DNA of 64,000 bases from G963676795 sp963677215 (GCA_963677215.1 OY781919.1:930001-994000); one strand, 5' to 3'. Counted from the first letter of the stretch, positions 27,461 to 37,112 are shown. Made by a program: numbers and translations. Notes: a model not told the origin generated them from the letters alone.

Positions 27461-27653
27461 TCAAAACTCAGCTCTGCTGAGTTTTTGCGGTTCTGCCCGT
27501 TGATGAGCCTGCTCATCTTGGAGCGCGTGGTCAGTTGCTGGTATGTTGCTACAAAGAGACGCAGAAACACGATCGACATATTAAAAGGGAGCTTTTGCCT
27601 CCTTTTGGGGCCCAGGCCAAAAGGAGGGCGCCGTTCGGGGGCGCGACCCCGTG
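27461..27653. repeat. Dispersed intergenic repeat, copy A
   Basis: This stretch matches a second copy at 43439-43633 along its whole length. Shared blocks include TCAAAACTC, GAGTTTTT, a GTCAGTT-x-CTGG block, an AAAAGG-rich stem and a GGGGGCG arm. Both copies begin with a short inverted repeat around GCTCTGCTGAG and end in a GC-rich hairpin. It lies directly behind the ilvB terminator. Confidence 0.7.
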
Positions 27654-27737
27654 CCTTTGACGTTAATAAGTCAGGAACGGCATCAATCTAAAATCAGAGG
27701 CAAAGGCAAAACCGCCGGTTCCCGTACCGGCAGACGT

Positions 27738-27771
27738 CACCCTTTTTCTTTGATCGCAAAGAAAAAGGGTG
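27738..27771. repeat. Perfect 15-bp inverted repeat between ilvB and ppc
   Basis: CACCCTTTTTCTTTG (27738-27752) pairs exactly with CAAAGAAAAAGGGTG (27757-27771) around a four-base loop. A smaller hairpin, GCCGGT/ACCGGC, lies just before it at 27714-27731. The sequence type resembles dispersed repeats seen in Geobacter-like genomes. The stretch 27654-27942 holds no gene. Confidence 0.6.
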
Positions 27772-27942
27772 GAAAAAGAAACTCTATAAAACTCACTGTC
27801 GTAAATTGTTCCTGCCGAGCTTCGTAGCCTTTGGGCTGCCATCCTCTACTCGCTCAGACAAGCTGCTGCGCATCTTGAATTCGCGAAATCGCAAAGCCGC
27901 TTTGCGGCTTGATAGACATGAAACAAGCTTTTTCGGCAATTC

Positions 27943-30567
27943 TCAGCCGGTGTTCCTCACCCCGGCGGCGATCCCGGCGATGGTGATCATCATTGCCCTG
28001 GTCAGCTTGTGAGCGATATCGATATTCGGCATCGCCCGGAAGCGCCTGAGCAGTTCGATCTGCATCACATGCAGCGGAATCAGGTAGGCCTCTCGGCGCT
28101 GAATCGAAGAAAGATTCCAGGGCGCATCCTGCATCAACCCGCCCTTGCCGGAGAAGGCGATGAGAAATTCACGATCGTCCTGCATCTGATCTCGCAACGC
28201 CTGACCGATGTGGCGAAGCGCTGGTTCAACCAGTTTCTGCTCGTAGATCTCAGAGATGGCGCTGTCCGCTTTACTCAAGACCATCTCCAGCATACTCACC
28301 CGGGTTTTGAAGAATGGCCATTTATCGACCATGTCCCGCAGAATAACGCCTTCGCCGGCGGCATCGCTCTCCTTAAGAGCCTGGGCAGCGCCCAGCCAGG
28401 CGGGGAGCACCAGACGGTTCTGAGCCCAGGCAAAAATCCAGGGGATCGCCCGCAGGCTTTCGATACTGTCGTCCTTTTTCCGTTTCGACGGCCGGCTGCC
28501 GAGCGGCAGATGGGCCAGTTCCTGTTCCGGGGTGGCCTGGCGGAAATAACGGACAAAATCGGCATTGTCACGAACATAGCTGCGGTAATGCCGACAGGCG
28601 CATTCTGAGAGGCTATCCATCGTCTGGCGCCATTCGGCCTGCGGCTGGGGTGGCGGAATCAGCAGGGCCTCAAGGATCGCGTCAGCATAGAGCGCCAGGC
28701 TCTGCTGGGCGACCTTGGTGGTGCCGAATTTCATGCGGATGGTTTCCCCCTGTTCGGTGACCCGGAACCCCCCCTTGAGAGAACCGGGCGGCTGAGACAG
28801 AATCGCCGAATGAGCAGGCCCGCCTCCGCGGCCGATGGTCCCTCCGCGGCCGTGAAAGAGGGTCAGCTTGATGCCACGGTTGGCACAGAGCCGGACCAAG
28901 TTTTCCTGCGCCTGATACTGAGCCCATGCCGCCGACAACACCCCGGCATCCTTGGCCGAGTCAGAGTAACCGACCATGACGTACTGGTGGCCGCCCATGT
29001 ATTCCACATATTCCGGGCAGGCAAACAGATCAGCAACAACGGCTTCAGCATCATTGAGATCGTCGAGCGTCTCAAAAAGCGGCGCAATCGGCAGCTTAAA
29101 GGGGATTCCGACGGTCTTGAACAGCAGCTGCATGGCCAGGACATCGGAGACCTTGCTCGCCATCGAAATGATATAGATCCCCAGAGAGTCCGGATTCTGG
29201 TGCGCCAACAGCTTCAGGGTGGCAAGCAGCTCAGTCGTCTCGACTGTCGGCTGCCAGTCGAGCGGCAGCAGGGGGCGGTTGTTCTTCAGCTCTTTCTTAA
29301 GAAATTCCTGTTTCTGCTTCTCATCCCATTCGAGATAGTTGCCGAGATTCAGGGCGCGGGTAATTTCCCCAAGGGCGTTGGCGTGAAATTCACTGTGCTG
29401 ACGGATATCGAGACGCACCAGGTGGATACCGAAACAGCGGGCTCTGATCAGGGTATCGAGCAACCGGCCTTTAGCAACAGCCGCCATGTTGCATTTGATC
29501 AGCGACTGATAACAGAGTTCCAGCGGTTCAAGCAGCTGGCGATTATCACTGATCACCAGGCTCTCGTCCCATTCACCGACGCGCAGACGGCGTTCCAGCT
29601 GCTCGCGGCTTTCAACCAGCAGGGCTCTCAGCTCCTTGAGAATATGGCGATATGGTTCTTCGGCATTACCGGTTGCGCGCAACAGTTCGGGACTGGCTTT
29701 TGACATCGACATCTCGTCGATCAGCCCGCGGATATCGCGCAGGAACAGCTCGGCAGCCTGCCAGCGGGCACGCAGCAGAACATCCTGTGTCGCTTCGGCG
29801 GTGACGAACGGGTTGCCGTCCCGATCGCCGCCCATCCAGGACGAAAAACGCACCGGACAGAAGCTTTGCGGCAGCTCAATACCGAGCTGATCATAGATCT
29901 TGTTTTTCAAACCCTTGACAAAGCGTGGCACAGCATTCCACAACGGCTGCTCGATGACCGCAAAACCCCATTTGGCCTCGTCAACCGGGGTCGGGCGCTG
30001 GGAACGGATCTCGCTGGAGTACCAGCTCTGGGTCAACAGGTCCTTCAGCCGTTCCGTTGTCGCTTTGGTTTCCGTGCCAAACGGTTTCGCCCTCAGGCAG
30101 TGGTTGATCTCGTTGTATTTCTGAATCATGCTGCGGCGGATGATTTCGGTCGGATGCGCAGTCAGTACCAGATCGATATGCAGATCCTCGATCGCCTGGC
30201 GAATCCGGACCGGATCGATGCCGCTGCTTTTAAGACGGACGATCAGACCTTCTTCTGGATTTACGCTGGCGAGCAGCTTTTCTCCTTCGGCGGAATTGAA
30301 AAATTCCTGCTCGGCAATATTGGCCAGATTCAGAAAGGAGGCAAAGGCCCTGGCGAAAACGTACAGGTCGTCATCACTGCTTGAGGCAAACAACTCAAGT
30401 AATTTTCCGAAAGCATCCTCATGATGATCCCTGGACCCCTTGCCAAGCTCCCTGATATGCTCAATAGTTTCAAGCATTTGAGAATTACTGTCATTGGCAA
30501 TCATCTGCCCCAGCAAAACGCCCAGGTCGTGAATTTCTTTATGTAGCGAGTCGGGAGATCTAAACAT
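27943..30567 (-). CDS. ppc: Phosphoenolpyruvate carboxylase
   Basis: An 874-residue enzyme that carboxylates phosphoenolpyruvate to oxaloacetate to refill the citric acid cycle. Signatures seen: the catalytic VLTAHPTEIIRRSM near residue 115, FSSWMGGDRDGNPFVT, the active-site loop FHGRGGTIGRGGGPAH, and the C-terminal end GVRNTG, where the last Gly is the conserved C-terminal residue. The frame is open to a TTG at 30618 and also has an ATG at 30609. I choose the ATG at 30567 because AAGGA lies 7 bp upstream and MFRSPDSLHKEIHDLGVLLG lines up with the start of known bacterial enzymes. It is convergent with ilvB across the repeat region and divergent from the ACT-domain gene. Confidence 0.95.
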   Translation of the reverse strand: MFRSPDSLHKEIHDLGVLLGQMIANDSNSQMLETIEHIRELGKGSRDHHEDAFGKLLELFASSSDDDLYVFARAFASFLNLANIAEQEFFNSAEGEKLLASVNPEEGLIVRLKSSGIDPVRIRQAIEDLHIDLVLTAHPTEIIRRSMIQKYNEINHCLRAKPFGTETKATTERLKDLLTQSWYSSEIRSQRPTPVDEAKWGFAVIEQPLWNAVPRFVKGLKNKIYDQLGIELPQSFCPVRFSSWMGGDRDGNPFVTAEATQDVLLRARWQAAELFLRDIRGLIDEMSMSKASPELLRATGNAEEPYRHILKELRALLVESREQLERRLRVGEWDESLVISDNRQLLEPLELCYQSLIKCNMAAVAKGRLLDTLIRARCFGIHLVRLDIRQHSEFHANALGEITRALNLGNYLEWDEKQKQEFLKKELKNNRPLLPLDWQPTVETTELLATLKLLAHQNPDSLGIYIISMASKVSDVLAMQLLFKTVGIPFKLPIAPLFETLDDLNDAEAVVADLFACPEYVEYMGGHQYVMVGYSDSAKDAGVLSAAWAQYQAQENLVRLCANRGIKLTLFHGRGGTIGRGGGPAHSAILSQPPGSLKGGFRVTEQGETIRMKFGTTKVAQQSLALYADAILEALLIPPPQPQAEWRQTMDSLSECACRHYRSYVRDNADFVRYFRQATPEQELAHLPLGSRPSKRKKDDSIESLRAIPWIFAWAQNRLVLPAWLGAAQALKESDAAGEGVILRDMVDKWPFFKTRVSMLEMVLSKADSAISEIYEQKLVEPALRHIGQALRDQMQDDREFLIAFSGKGGLMQDAPWNLSSIQRREAYLIPLHVMQIELLRRFRAMPNIDIAHKLTRAMMITIAGIAAGVRNTG

Positions 30568-30910
30568 GCGCGGATCCTTATCGGTTGTGTCAGTGCTATT
30601 GGGGATCATTGGTTCCAACGCTCATATTGACACTAAGCCGCTCAGCTTTCAAGTTGTGAAATCAGGTCAGTTTGACGCCAATTTCATAACTCATTTGACT
30701 TCTGACCCGATAAGCGACATATGGTCTTTTGCGTGACTTCTGGTATATTTCGACGCCAAAACGATTGTGTTTTCACCGATTTGGAAGATTATCACCGATA
30801 GGTTATTTTTGAGTTGCTGAGCGTCCCACCCTATGGTATTGTTTATAAAACGTGAAGATGGTTTTCAGGCACAATTGGTCGTTAACTTCTTCCATGTACG
30901 AGGTGATTTT
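30568..30910. other. Divergent promoter region between ppc and the ACT gene
   Basis: About 340 bp without a supported gene. A sigma-70-like promoter for the plus strand can be read at 30809-30837 (TTGAGT, 17 bp, TATGGT). No operator or riboswitch was recognised. Confidence 0.35.
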
Positions 30911-31423
30911 ATGAACAATGTTTTTATTAGTGCAGTAACTGGAAATGATAGTTCCGGCATCATCAAATCTCTGGCAGAAACGACTCGTGAGCTGGGCGGG
31001 GTATGGGTGACCAGCAAGGTCATGAAACTTGATGGTCAGTTCATTGCTCTCATGAAGGTCAGGGTCAAACCAGAAGAGGAAAATGATCTGGTTGCGGCTC
31101 TCAAAGCCAAATACCCTGAGCTGCTGTTCACACATTCCGAAGCGAGACCAGCCCCTGACAGACCGGCCAAGCAACTGAAACTCGAACTTGACTGTAAGGA
31201 TCGTTCAGGCCTGACCAAGGACATCAACAACACGCTGTCCAATCTCGATCTGGTTGTCAACCACATGGAGTTCCACCGGTTGCTGGTCACAACTCTTGGC
31301 GAGACAGTCTACAACGCCAAGCTCGACCTGACTGTTCCGGCCGATACCGACAACGCTGATCTGGCCAGCGAGATTGAAGCAATGCTGACGGCGGACGACG
31401 TTCGCGTCCATGTCATGGCATAA
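30911..31423 (+). CDS. GcvR-like protein with two ACT domains
   Basis: A 170-residue cytosolic protein made of two ACT domains, residues about 3-82 (FISAVTGNDSSGIIKSLAET) and 90-168 (KLELDCKDRSGLTKDINNTL), each beginning with the G/D-x-x-G-I/L turn that usually binds an amino acid. Overall it resembles GcvR, the regulator of the glycine cleavage operon in enterics, but no gcv genes lie in the window, so the effector and target are unknown. The ATG at 30911 has GAGGTGA about 7 bp upstream; the frame extends back to 30833 without a ribosome site. Confidence 0.82.
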   Translation: MNNVFISAVTGNDSSGIIKSLAETTRELGGVWVTSKVMKLDGQFIALMKVRVKPEEENDLVAALKAKYPELLFTHSEARPAPDRPAKQLKLELDCKDRSGLTKDINNTLSNLDLVVNHMEFHRLLVTTLGETVYNAKLDLTVPADTDNADLASEIEAMLTADDVRVHVMA

Positions 31424-31442
31424 CGCTTCTTTTTCCGAAAAC

Positions 31443-31480
31443 AAAAAAACCGCATACCCGAAAGGCATGCGGTTTTTTTT
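31443..31480. terminator. Bidirectional terminator between the ACT gene and the DUF3360 gene
   Basis: ACCGCAT (31449-31455) pairs with ATGCGGT (31467-31473), with an A-run before and a T-run after. It serves both convergent genes. Confidence 0.9.
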
Positions 31481-31504
31481 GTGCTTTTTATTGCCGTCTG
31501 ACGG

Positions 31505-32959
31505 TTAACCGATCAACGGTGGTATCCCGGGAATCATACCGACAATCGCCATCGCCACAGTAGCAATAACCAGAGCACAGCCCGGGATGATCAGACGGTC
31601 AAGAACGGAAAGGTTCTTGGCGCGTTCCTTGTCACCGATCAAACTGTTGTTATCGAGGAACATGGTCAGTGCCCAGCCAAAAACCGGGTTGACGATCGCC
31701 GAAGCGAAGATGCAGATACCGGACGCCTGGGCATCCTTGGTATTGTGAACCATCTCCATCCCTGCTTCGAGCAACGGCAGGTAGACACCGACCAGCAGCG
31801 CGATACCGAGAACCGGACGCCAGACCGCGATATCCATCGGGAAACCGAGGATAGCGACAACGATCGACAGAACACCGGTCAGGATCGCACCGGCAGGAAT
31901 CGGCCGCTTGGCGATTGCCGCAGGAATCATGTAGGTACCCCATGACGAGGTGATGCAGCCGCTGCCGAAGAAGCCGGTGACAATTTGACGGAAAGAACAA
32001 CCGATCATGGTGTCATCGACATTCATCAGAACATTCTTGGCCTTTTTCGGGTAGTTCATCTCCTGGAAGATCCGGTGCCCCAAGAAGTCCGGCGACCACA
32101 TGGCAACCGCCAGAATGGCAAACGGCAGCGAGGAGATAAATGCAGAAACACCTGGCATCCCCAGTTTCCAGCCGGTCTCTGCACCCCACCAGTACATCGG
32201 GTTAAAACTCGGCAGACCGGGTGCGGTCTCAAAATGGAACGGCGCGCCCAGTACCAGGGCAATGATTGCCGCAAATGCAGAGCAGACCGGAATTGCCAAC
32301 CAGCGCTTGCCAACACGGGCCAGATAAGCATAAAGGATCAGGTTCAGGCCTAAAACCACAAAACTGACATAGCCCATGTCAAAGCCGGTTGCCCACTTCT
32401 GAATGGCACCGACCTGACCAATAACTCCGATCGCCCCCAGATAAACCAGCAGACCGCCAGCGACACCGTTACTGGTGACGTTGACCAGTCGCGACCCCCC
32501 CTTGGTGATACTCAGAATCAAGCCAAAGACACCGATCAGAATCGCCAGAGCCATCGGGTGGGTACCGGAGGTCGCCATCAGCGGGATCAGCGGCATCATC
32601 GGACCGTGAATACCGGCTAGGTTCGCCCGCGGATTGAAGATACCGGAGAACAGGATAACGAATAGAACACAGGTGACGATCATATCGACACGGACGTTCT
32701 CAACGATAAACGCCTGGTCAAGACCGTAGGCACTGGCGAAAGCGTTGGCGATCGCGGTACACATAACGGCCAGTCCGATGGTCCCGGCGATTGCCGGTAT
32801 CAGATCTTCAAAAGCGAAGCTGAAGTCACGGCCTGGCAGGTTGATACTCCAGCGTTTTGGGCTCATGATCTCCAACTCGTGATTGAGATAGTCTGCCCGG
32901 GTCGCAAACTCTTTACGCGGCTTACGCAGTTTGCGGTAGCTTTCTGCTTCTGTAATCAT
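31505..32959 (-). CDS. DUF3360-family membrane transporter
   Basis: A 484-residue protein with about 12 transmembrane segments after a polar N-terminus of about 50 residues (RKPRKEFATRADYLNHELEI, then MSPKRWSINLPGRDFSF). It resembles the DUF3360 family, which is distantly related to the NCS2/SulP-like permease fold; features include IPAIAGTIGLAVM, NPRANLAGIHGPMMPLIPLM and FGSGCITSSWGTYMIPAAIAK. The substrate is unknown. No enzymes are adjacent that would give a clue, and the mod operon ends 756 bp away. It is single, convergent with the ACT gene, and preceded by an unusually long AT-rich region. Confidence 0.75.
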   Translation of the reverse strand: MITEAESYRKLRKPRKEFATRADYLNHELEIMSPKRWSINLPGRDFSFAFEDLIPAIAGTIGLAVMCTAIANAFASAYGLDQAFIVENVRVDMIVTCVLFVILFSGIFNPRANLAGIHGPMMPLIPLMATSGTHPMALAILIGVFGLILSITKGGSRLVNVTSNGVAGGLLVYLGAIGVIGQVGAIQKWATGFDMGYVSFVVLGLNLILYAYLARVGKRWLAIPVCSAFAAIIALVLGAPFHFETAPGLPSFNPMYWWGAETGWKLGMPGVSAFISSLPFAILAVAMWSPDFLGHRIFQEMNYPKKAKNVLMNVDDTMIGCSFRQIVTGFFGSGCITSSWGTYMIPAAIAKRPIPAGAILTGVLSIVVAILGFPMDIAVWRPVLGIALLVGVYLPLLEAGMEMVHNTKDAQASGICIFASAIVNPVFGWALTMFLDNNSLIGDKERAKNLSVLDRLIIPGCALVIATVAMAIVGMIPGIPPLIG

Positions 32960-33715
32960 TTTCTTACCCTCTTTAAATCAATAAAACGTTAATCACCTTC
33001 CTCGATTTTCTACAAAAACCAAGGAACCACTGAAACGGAACTCTTGACACACAACGGCCACAGCAAACGCCCTGACAGCAGTTTCTGTGGCCAGATTTTT
33101 TTCAATTAATCGGCAAAACTGAAGGCACTTTCAAATTGCGTCAAGCCGACATCTCGGTCGTTTTTCTACAACTTTCGATACCCCTAATCTACATTGAAGA
33201 AGTGGGCTTTTCGTCAAACGCTTTTATATAATAAAAATTTCGCAGATATTATCTTATCGGTGAAAACAATTCCAAACAAAAAATGCAAAACCTTATGACG
33301 AAATTTCAGCAACTTAACAAGATGTGTGATTTTATAACAGAAGGTAAATCAATATCACAGAAAAAGAAATTTATCGCATTTGATACATTGCAAAATATGA
33401 ATTTTCATACCTATTGATTTATCATTATTTTAATAAAGAATGATAAAAATTGAGAGATATTGTTTGCCGGAGGAAATTCCTCGAGAAGACTACTGGAAGG
33501 AATTAGACCTATTGACTCCGGACATGAAAACCCACGGAGGATTGCATATAAGATTAATATTTGCCAACCTTGAAGGGTAGTAACGGGTAGCGCGGAGCGT
33601 CAGGACAAAAGAAAAAGCGCCTGGCATAACCCTATAGAGATTCGCACCAGAGAGAAAAGGAGCAGGGTAGGTTCTGAAAAACGCTCTAAAACGACAGAGT
33701 GCCTTAACAAATCAG
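32960..33715. other. 756-bp AT-rich region between the DUF3360 gene and modC
   Basis: Both flanking genes are on the minus strand, so this holds the 3' end of the mod unit and a long upstream region for the DUF3360 gene. It is markedly richer in A and T than its surroundings. A possible 46-codon frame on the plus strand is listed separately. No terminator or known riboswitch was recognised. The part near 33590-33640 (CGCGGAGCGTCAGGACAAAA) looks like dispersed-repeat debris. Confidence 0.4.
33440..33580 (+). CDS. Possible 46-residue small protein
   Basis: An ATG frame of 46 codons ending in TAG. The product starts MIKIERYCLPEEIPREDYWK and includes TPDMKTHGGLHIRLIFANLE; it is acidic-basic mixed with no membrane segment. 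The composition looks protein-like and codon use is plausible, but the ribosome binding site is poor (AAAGA), and no relative was recognised. It could equally be a fragment of a lost gene. It lies in the long gap before modC. Confidence 0.25.
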   Translation: MIKIERYCLPEEIPREDYWKELDLLTPDMKTHGGLHIRLIFANLEG

Positions 33716-34765
33716 TTAGTAAGCCATCGAAACGGCTTTGACCAGCAGGTACACCTGACCTCCAACTGTCAGATTGAGGCGATGAGCCGAGGCCTTCGAG
33801 ATCCTTGCGGTCAGGGGAACCCCGGCAGCGGTGTGAACCAGAACACTTCTGTTGCGGGTTTCCTCCATACTGAGGATGGTTGCCCTGAAGATATTACGCG
33901 TGCTGATATTCTGTGGCTCATCGAGTGAGATGGTTACATCGGAAGCCTTGATTGCGGCACGAATGCGCTCAGCGGTCGGACGCTGGGCAGCAACAATATA
34001 AAAGTTCGTTCCCTGATGCTCGGCGGTGACGACACCGAACTCATCATCGTAGTCGACGATTCGGCACTCGTTGACCGAAACATAGTCCCCCTCAGTCTCG
34101 ACACTACCGAGTCCGGCATATTCCCCTTCCGGCTTGCCGGCACTCTGAATCCGACCGTGGCTGACGCGGATCAGCTCGTCGCTGAGACGCAGAATTTCGG
34201 TGCGTGAGTGGGTCACGTAAAAGATCGGGATGTTGACCTTTTCCGGAAGCTTGGCGATATAGGGGAGCAGCTCGTCTTTGCGCTGCGGATCGAGCGATGC
34301 AAGCGGTTCATCCATAAGCAGGATCTGTGGTCGCATCAGCAATGCCCGGCCGATGGCGACACGCTGCTTCTCACCACCGGAAAGTTTGGCCGGCATCCGT
34401 TCAAGCAGATGATCGATACCGAGCAACTCGCTGATCTCCTGCAACTGAGAGGCATCGCTGTGCTTGCCGTAGAGCAGGTTCTTACGCACCGTCATGTGCG
34501 GAAAGAGACGGCCGTCCTGAAAGACATAACCACAACGCCGCTCCTGTATCGGGCAGCTGACCTTGAGCTCAGAGTCGTAGAGCAGCTTGCCGTTGATGAA
34601 AACCCGCCCCGAATCCGGTGTCACCAGACCGGCAATCATATTGATGATCGACGATTTTCCCGAACCGGACGGGCCAGCCAGCACGGTAATCCCGGTTGTA
34701 TCCGAGGTAAATTCGACATCTAGGTCAAAAGCTCCGAAATTCTTTTTCAGTCTGACTTCGATCAT
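33716..34765 (-). CDS. modC: Molybdate ABC transporter ATP-binding protein
   Basis: A 349-residue ATPase that powers molybdate import. It has Walker A GPSGSGKSS near residue 33, the Q-loop FQDGRLFPHM, the ABC signature LSGGEKQRVAIGRAL, Walker B ILLMDEPLASLD and the switch His in YVTHSRTE. The C-terminal 130 residues carry a TOBE/molybdate-binding-like part (RNIFRATILSMEETRNRSVLVHT), as in ModC. Its ATG overlaps the modB stop (ATGA). The final gene of modABC. Confidence 0.94.
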   Translation of the reverse strand: MIEVRLKKNFGAFDLDVEFTSDTTGITVLAGPSGSGKSSIINMIAGLVTPDSGRVFINGKLLYDSELKVSCPIQERRCGYVFQDGRLFPHMTVRKNLLYGKHSDASQLQEISELLGIDHLLERMPAKLSGGEKQRVAIGRALLMRPQILLMDEPLASLDPQRKDELLPYIAKLPEKVNIPIFYVTHSRTEILRLSDELIRVSHGRIQSAGKPEGEYAGLGSVETEGDYVSVNECRIVDYDDEFGVVTAEHQGTNFYIVAAQRPTAERIRAAIKASDVTISLDEPQNISTRNIFRATILSMEETRNRSVLVHTAAGVPLTARISKASAHRLNLTVGGQVYLLVKAVSMAY

Positions 34766-35448
34766 CCGCTGATTCTTTTTGCTGTTTTCTGGGCCAGCAC
34801 TTCGGACAGGGCCAAAGCGACAAGGGCAATGATGATGGATATGACACAGAGCCGTGCCGCCATCATTTCACCATCCGGGGTCTGGGTAAAGGTATAGAGC
34901 GCCAACGGCAGAGTCTGGGTCTCGCCCGGGATATTGGAAACAAAGGTGATGGTCGCGCCAAACTCGCCGAGACTACGTGCAAAAGCAAGAACGGCCCCGG
35001 TAATGAGACCCGGGACCGAAAGTGGCAGGGTAATCGTCAAAAAAATCCGCAGACGGCTCGCTCCCAGGGTTCGGGCGGCGGCTTCAAGCCCCTTGTCGAC
35101 CGCTTCGATCGACAGCCTGATCGCTCGCACCATCAACGGAAAGCTCATCACCAAAGAGGCAAGTACCGCCCCCTTCCAGTTGAAGGCAAATTTAAGACCG
35201 ATCGCTTCGAACAGTTCACCGAGAAAGGTGCGCCGTCCCAGAACGACGATCAACAGATAGCCGGTGACAACCGGCGGAACGACCAGCGGAAGATGAATAA
35301 CGGCATCGACGAGAGCCTTGCCCCGGAACTGACAACGGGCCAGTAACAGGGCAAAGATAATAGCCGGGACCAGACCGACGGCAACGGCCCAGACAGCAAC
35401 TTTGATACTCAGCCAGATGGCGTTAAACTCTTCCGGGGATAAACTCAT
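34762..35448 (-). CDS. modB: Molybdate ABC transporter permease
   Basis: A 228-residue inner-membrane permease with five or six hydrophobic segments and the EAA loop AARTLGASRLRIFLTITLPLS, which docks onto ModC. The N-terminal SIKVAVWAVAVGLVPAI and LPLVVPPVVTGYLLI are typical of ModB. It overlaps modA (ATGA) upstream and modC downstream, so all three are translationally coupled. Confidence 0.94.
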   Translation of the reverse strand: MSLSPEEFNAIWLSIKVAVWAVAVGLVPAIIFALLLARCQFRGKALVDAVIHLPLVVPPVVTGYLLIVVLGRRTFLGELFEAIGLKFAFNWKGAVLASLVMSFPLMVRAIRLSIEAVDKGLEAAARTLGASRLRIFLTITLPLSVPGLITGAVLAFARSLGEFGATITFVSNIPGETQTLPLALYTFTQTPDGEMMAARLCVISIIIALVALALSEVLAQKTAKRISG

Positions 35449-36212
35449 TGAGTGACAAATCCGTATTTCTCAAGAACTGTTTTGGCCTTGGCGGTCTGCA
35501 TGAAGGAAAGAAACGCCTTAGCCTCTGCATTCAACTTCCCTTTGACGGCACAGATCGGGTACTCAACAGGAGTATGCGACTCGGCAGCAAAAGTGTAGAC
35601 GATATGGGACTCTTTCGACTGCATGGCGTCGGTCTTGTAAACGATGCCAAAATCAGCCTGCTCGGTATCTACAGCGTTCAGCGCCTTGCGCACATCAGGA
35701 TACTGGGCCAACTGCTTGCTCAAGGACTCCCACAGACCATAGTGCGTCAGCGCTTCCTTGGCGTACATCCCGGCCGGAACGTGGCTGGCATCCCCCATGG
35801 CCAGGTAGCCCTTACCCAGCAAACCGGACAGTTGGTTGATATCATCCATTTTCGCCGTGCTGCTCGGACCGGCGATAACAACCAGCGCGTTAGAAGCCAT
35901 CAGCGAATTACTGCCCGCCTCGACCAGCCTTTTTTCATCTAACCATTTATACCATTTGACGTTGGCGGAAATAAAGATGTTAGCATCGGCGCCGGCATCG
36001 ATCTGGCGAGCCAGTGTTGAACTGGAGGCAAAAGAGGTCAGAAATTCAGCGGAACTTCCGCTCTCCTGCTTATAGCTATCGATCAATTCTTTAACAGCGT
36101 TGGTCGTTGATGCTGCGGCAAAAACATAAACCTTCTCCGCGGCAAAAACTGAGCTTGCCAGAAGCAGCGCCAGAGACAGGCCAACAAGGGTCAACAGACT
36201 ACGTTTAAACAT
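35445..36212 (-). CDS. modA: Molybdate-binding periplasmic protein
   Basis: A 255-residue secreted protein with a clear signal peptide (LLTLVGLSLALLLASSVFA) and the ModA fold: FAAASTTNAVKELIDSYKQ, the oxyanion-contacting FASSSTLARQIDAGADANIF, and ISANVKWYKWLDEKRLV. It captures molybdate or tungstate for ModBC. The ATG at 36212 follows GGAGG. It is the first gene of modABC, downstream of modE with a 132-bp gap that includes an operator candidate. Confidence 0.93.
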   Translation of the reverse strand: MFKRSLLTLVGLSLALLLASSVFAAEKVYVFAAASTTNAVKELIDSYKQESGSSAEFLTSFASSSTLARQIDAGADANIFISANVKWYKWLDEKRLVEAGSNSLMASNALVVIAGPSSTAKMDDINQLSGLLGKGYLAMGDASHVPAGMYAKEALTHYGLWESLSKQLAQYPDVRKALNAVDTEQADFGIVYKTDAMQSKESHIVYTFAAESHTPVEYPICAVKGKLNAEAKAFLSFMQTAKAKTVLEKYGFVTQ

Positions 36213-36270
36213 GGCTCAAAATCCTCCGATAAAAAAATAGGACCAACTTTGCTTTCGATATTCCACAAAG

Positions 36271-36291
36271 GTATAACGCAAAGAATAGCGA
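36271..36291 (-). promoter_or_regulatory. Candidate ModE box upstream of modA
   Basis: Read on the minus strand, TCGCTATTC and CGTTATAC lie close together just before modA, after TTGACT. They resemble the halves of the proteobacterial ModE site (CGCTATA/TATAACG) but the match is imperfect. Position between modE and modA fits autoregulation and repression by molybdate. Confidence 0.35.
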
Positions 36292-36344
36292 GTCAACAGA
36301 TTTTTTTTCAGAGGATTTCAACTTTAAACAACGCCAAGCTGAAG

Positions 36345-37112
36345 TTATTTAAGGATCATCACACTCTGGGCTTTAAACAGGGCGGTGACCGGTTCACCGA
36401 TAGCCAGATCCATCGAGGCGACGCTGTTGGCAGTCATCACCACATAAATACTCTGGCCGCCGGGCAGACCTATTTCAACCTCGGCCGACACTCCGGAACT
36501 GACGATCCGGCTGACCCGGCCGAGCAGACGGTTACGGGCACTGACCGCCAGGTCACGGCCATCGCCTTTGAGCAGGGTCACAGCACTTTCGTGGACCAGG
36601 GCATAGACGCGGTCGTCGGTTTTCAACTCCATCCGCTCGACGCTGGCCCGGGTAATAACGGCCGAGAGCAGATCCCCGCCACGCAGCTTGATGGTGATGT
36701 CAGCGTTGGTAATGCCGATGTTGATATCTTCGATATGGCAACTGAACAGGTTTTTGGTACTGGCCAGGAAAAACCCGATCCCCGCCGATTCCTGCTCGTT
36801 CTGCAATTGCTCCAGGGTCCGGTCGTGGGCCTCTTCCAGCTCATAGAAGGTCTTGATCAGCTCTCGTGCGTAAGGGGTCAAAGTCGAACCACCACCACTG
36901 CGGCCACCTGTCACCTTGACGACGAGCGGCTCTTCGGCCAGGTTGTTCATCTTGTCGATGGCATCCCAGGCCGCCTTGTAACTCATCCCTGCGGCAGCGG
37001 AAGCCTTGGAGATCGAGCCGATTTCATCGATCTTTTCCAGCAACTTGATTCGCTTGGCTTCGAAGGTTGTCCGCTGTTGTTTGAGCCAGATCTTGTTATC
37101 GCTTCGCATCAT
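36345..37112 (-). CDS. modE: Molybdate-responsive regulator
   Basis: A 255-residue regulator with a LysR-type winged helix at the N-terminus (LLEKIDEIGSISKAAS in the form ISKASAAAGMSYKAAWDAIDKMNNL) and two TOBE/Mop-like domains at about 125-190 and 195-255 that bind molybdate (RNLFSCHIEDINIGITNADITIKL in part, and RNRLLGRVSRIVSS). It is expected to sense molybdate and control modABC and molybdoenzyme genes. It sits directly upstream of modA on the same strand. The full-length double-Mop form matches the classic ModE length. Confidence 0.93.
   Translation of the reverse strand: MMRSDNKIWLKQQRTTFEAKRIKLLEKIDEIGSISKASAAAGMSYKAAWDAIDKMNNLAEEPLVVKVTGGRSGGGSTLTPYARELIKTFYELEEAHDRTLEQLQNEQESAGIGFFLASTKNLFSCHIEDINIGITNADITIKLRGGDLLSAVITRASVERMELKTDDRVYALVHESAVTLLKGDGRDLAVSARNRLLGRVSRIVSSGVSAEVEIGLPGGQSIYVVMTANSVASMDLAIGEPVTALFKAQSVMILK

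Noticed and set aside
27422..27691. An 89-codon frame in the gap after ilvB
   Set aside because: It begins inside the ilvB terminator and translates the dispersed repeat. The RPKGG-type product is typical of repeat-derived false genes.
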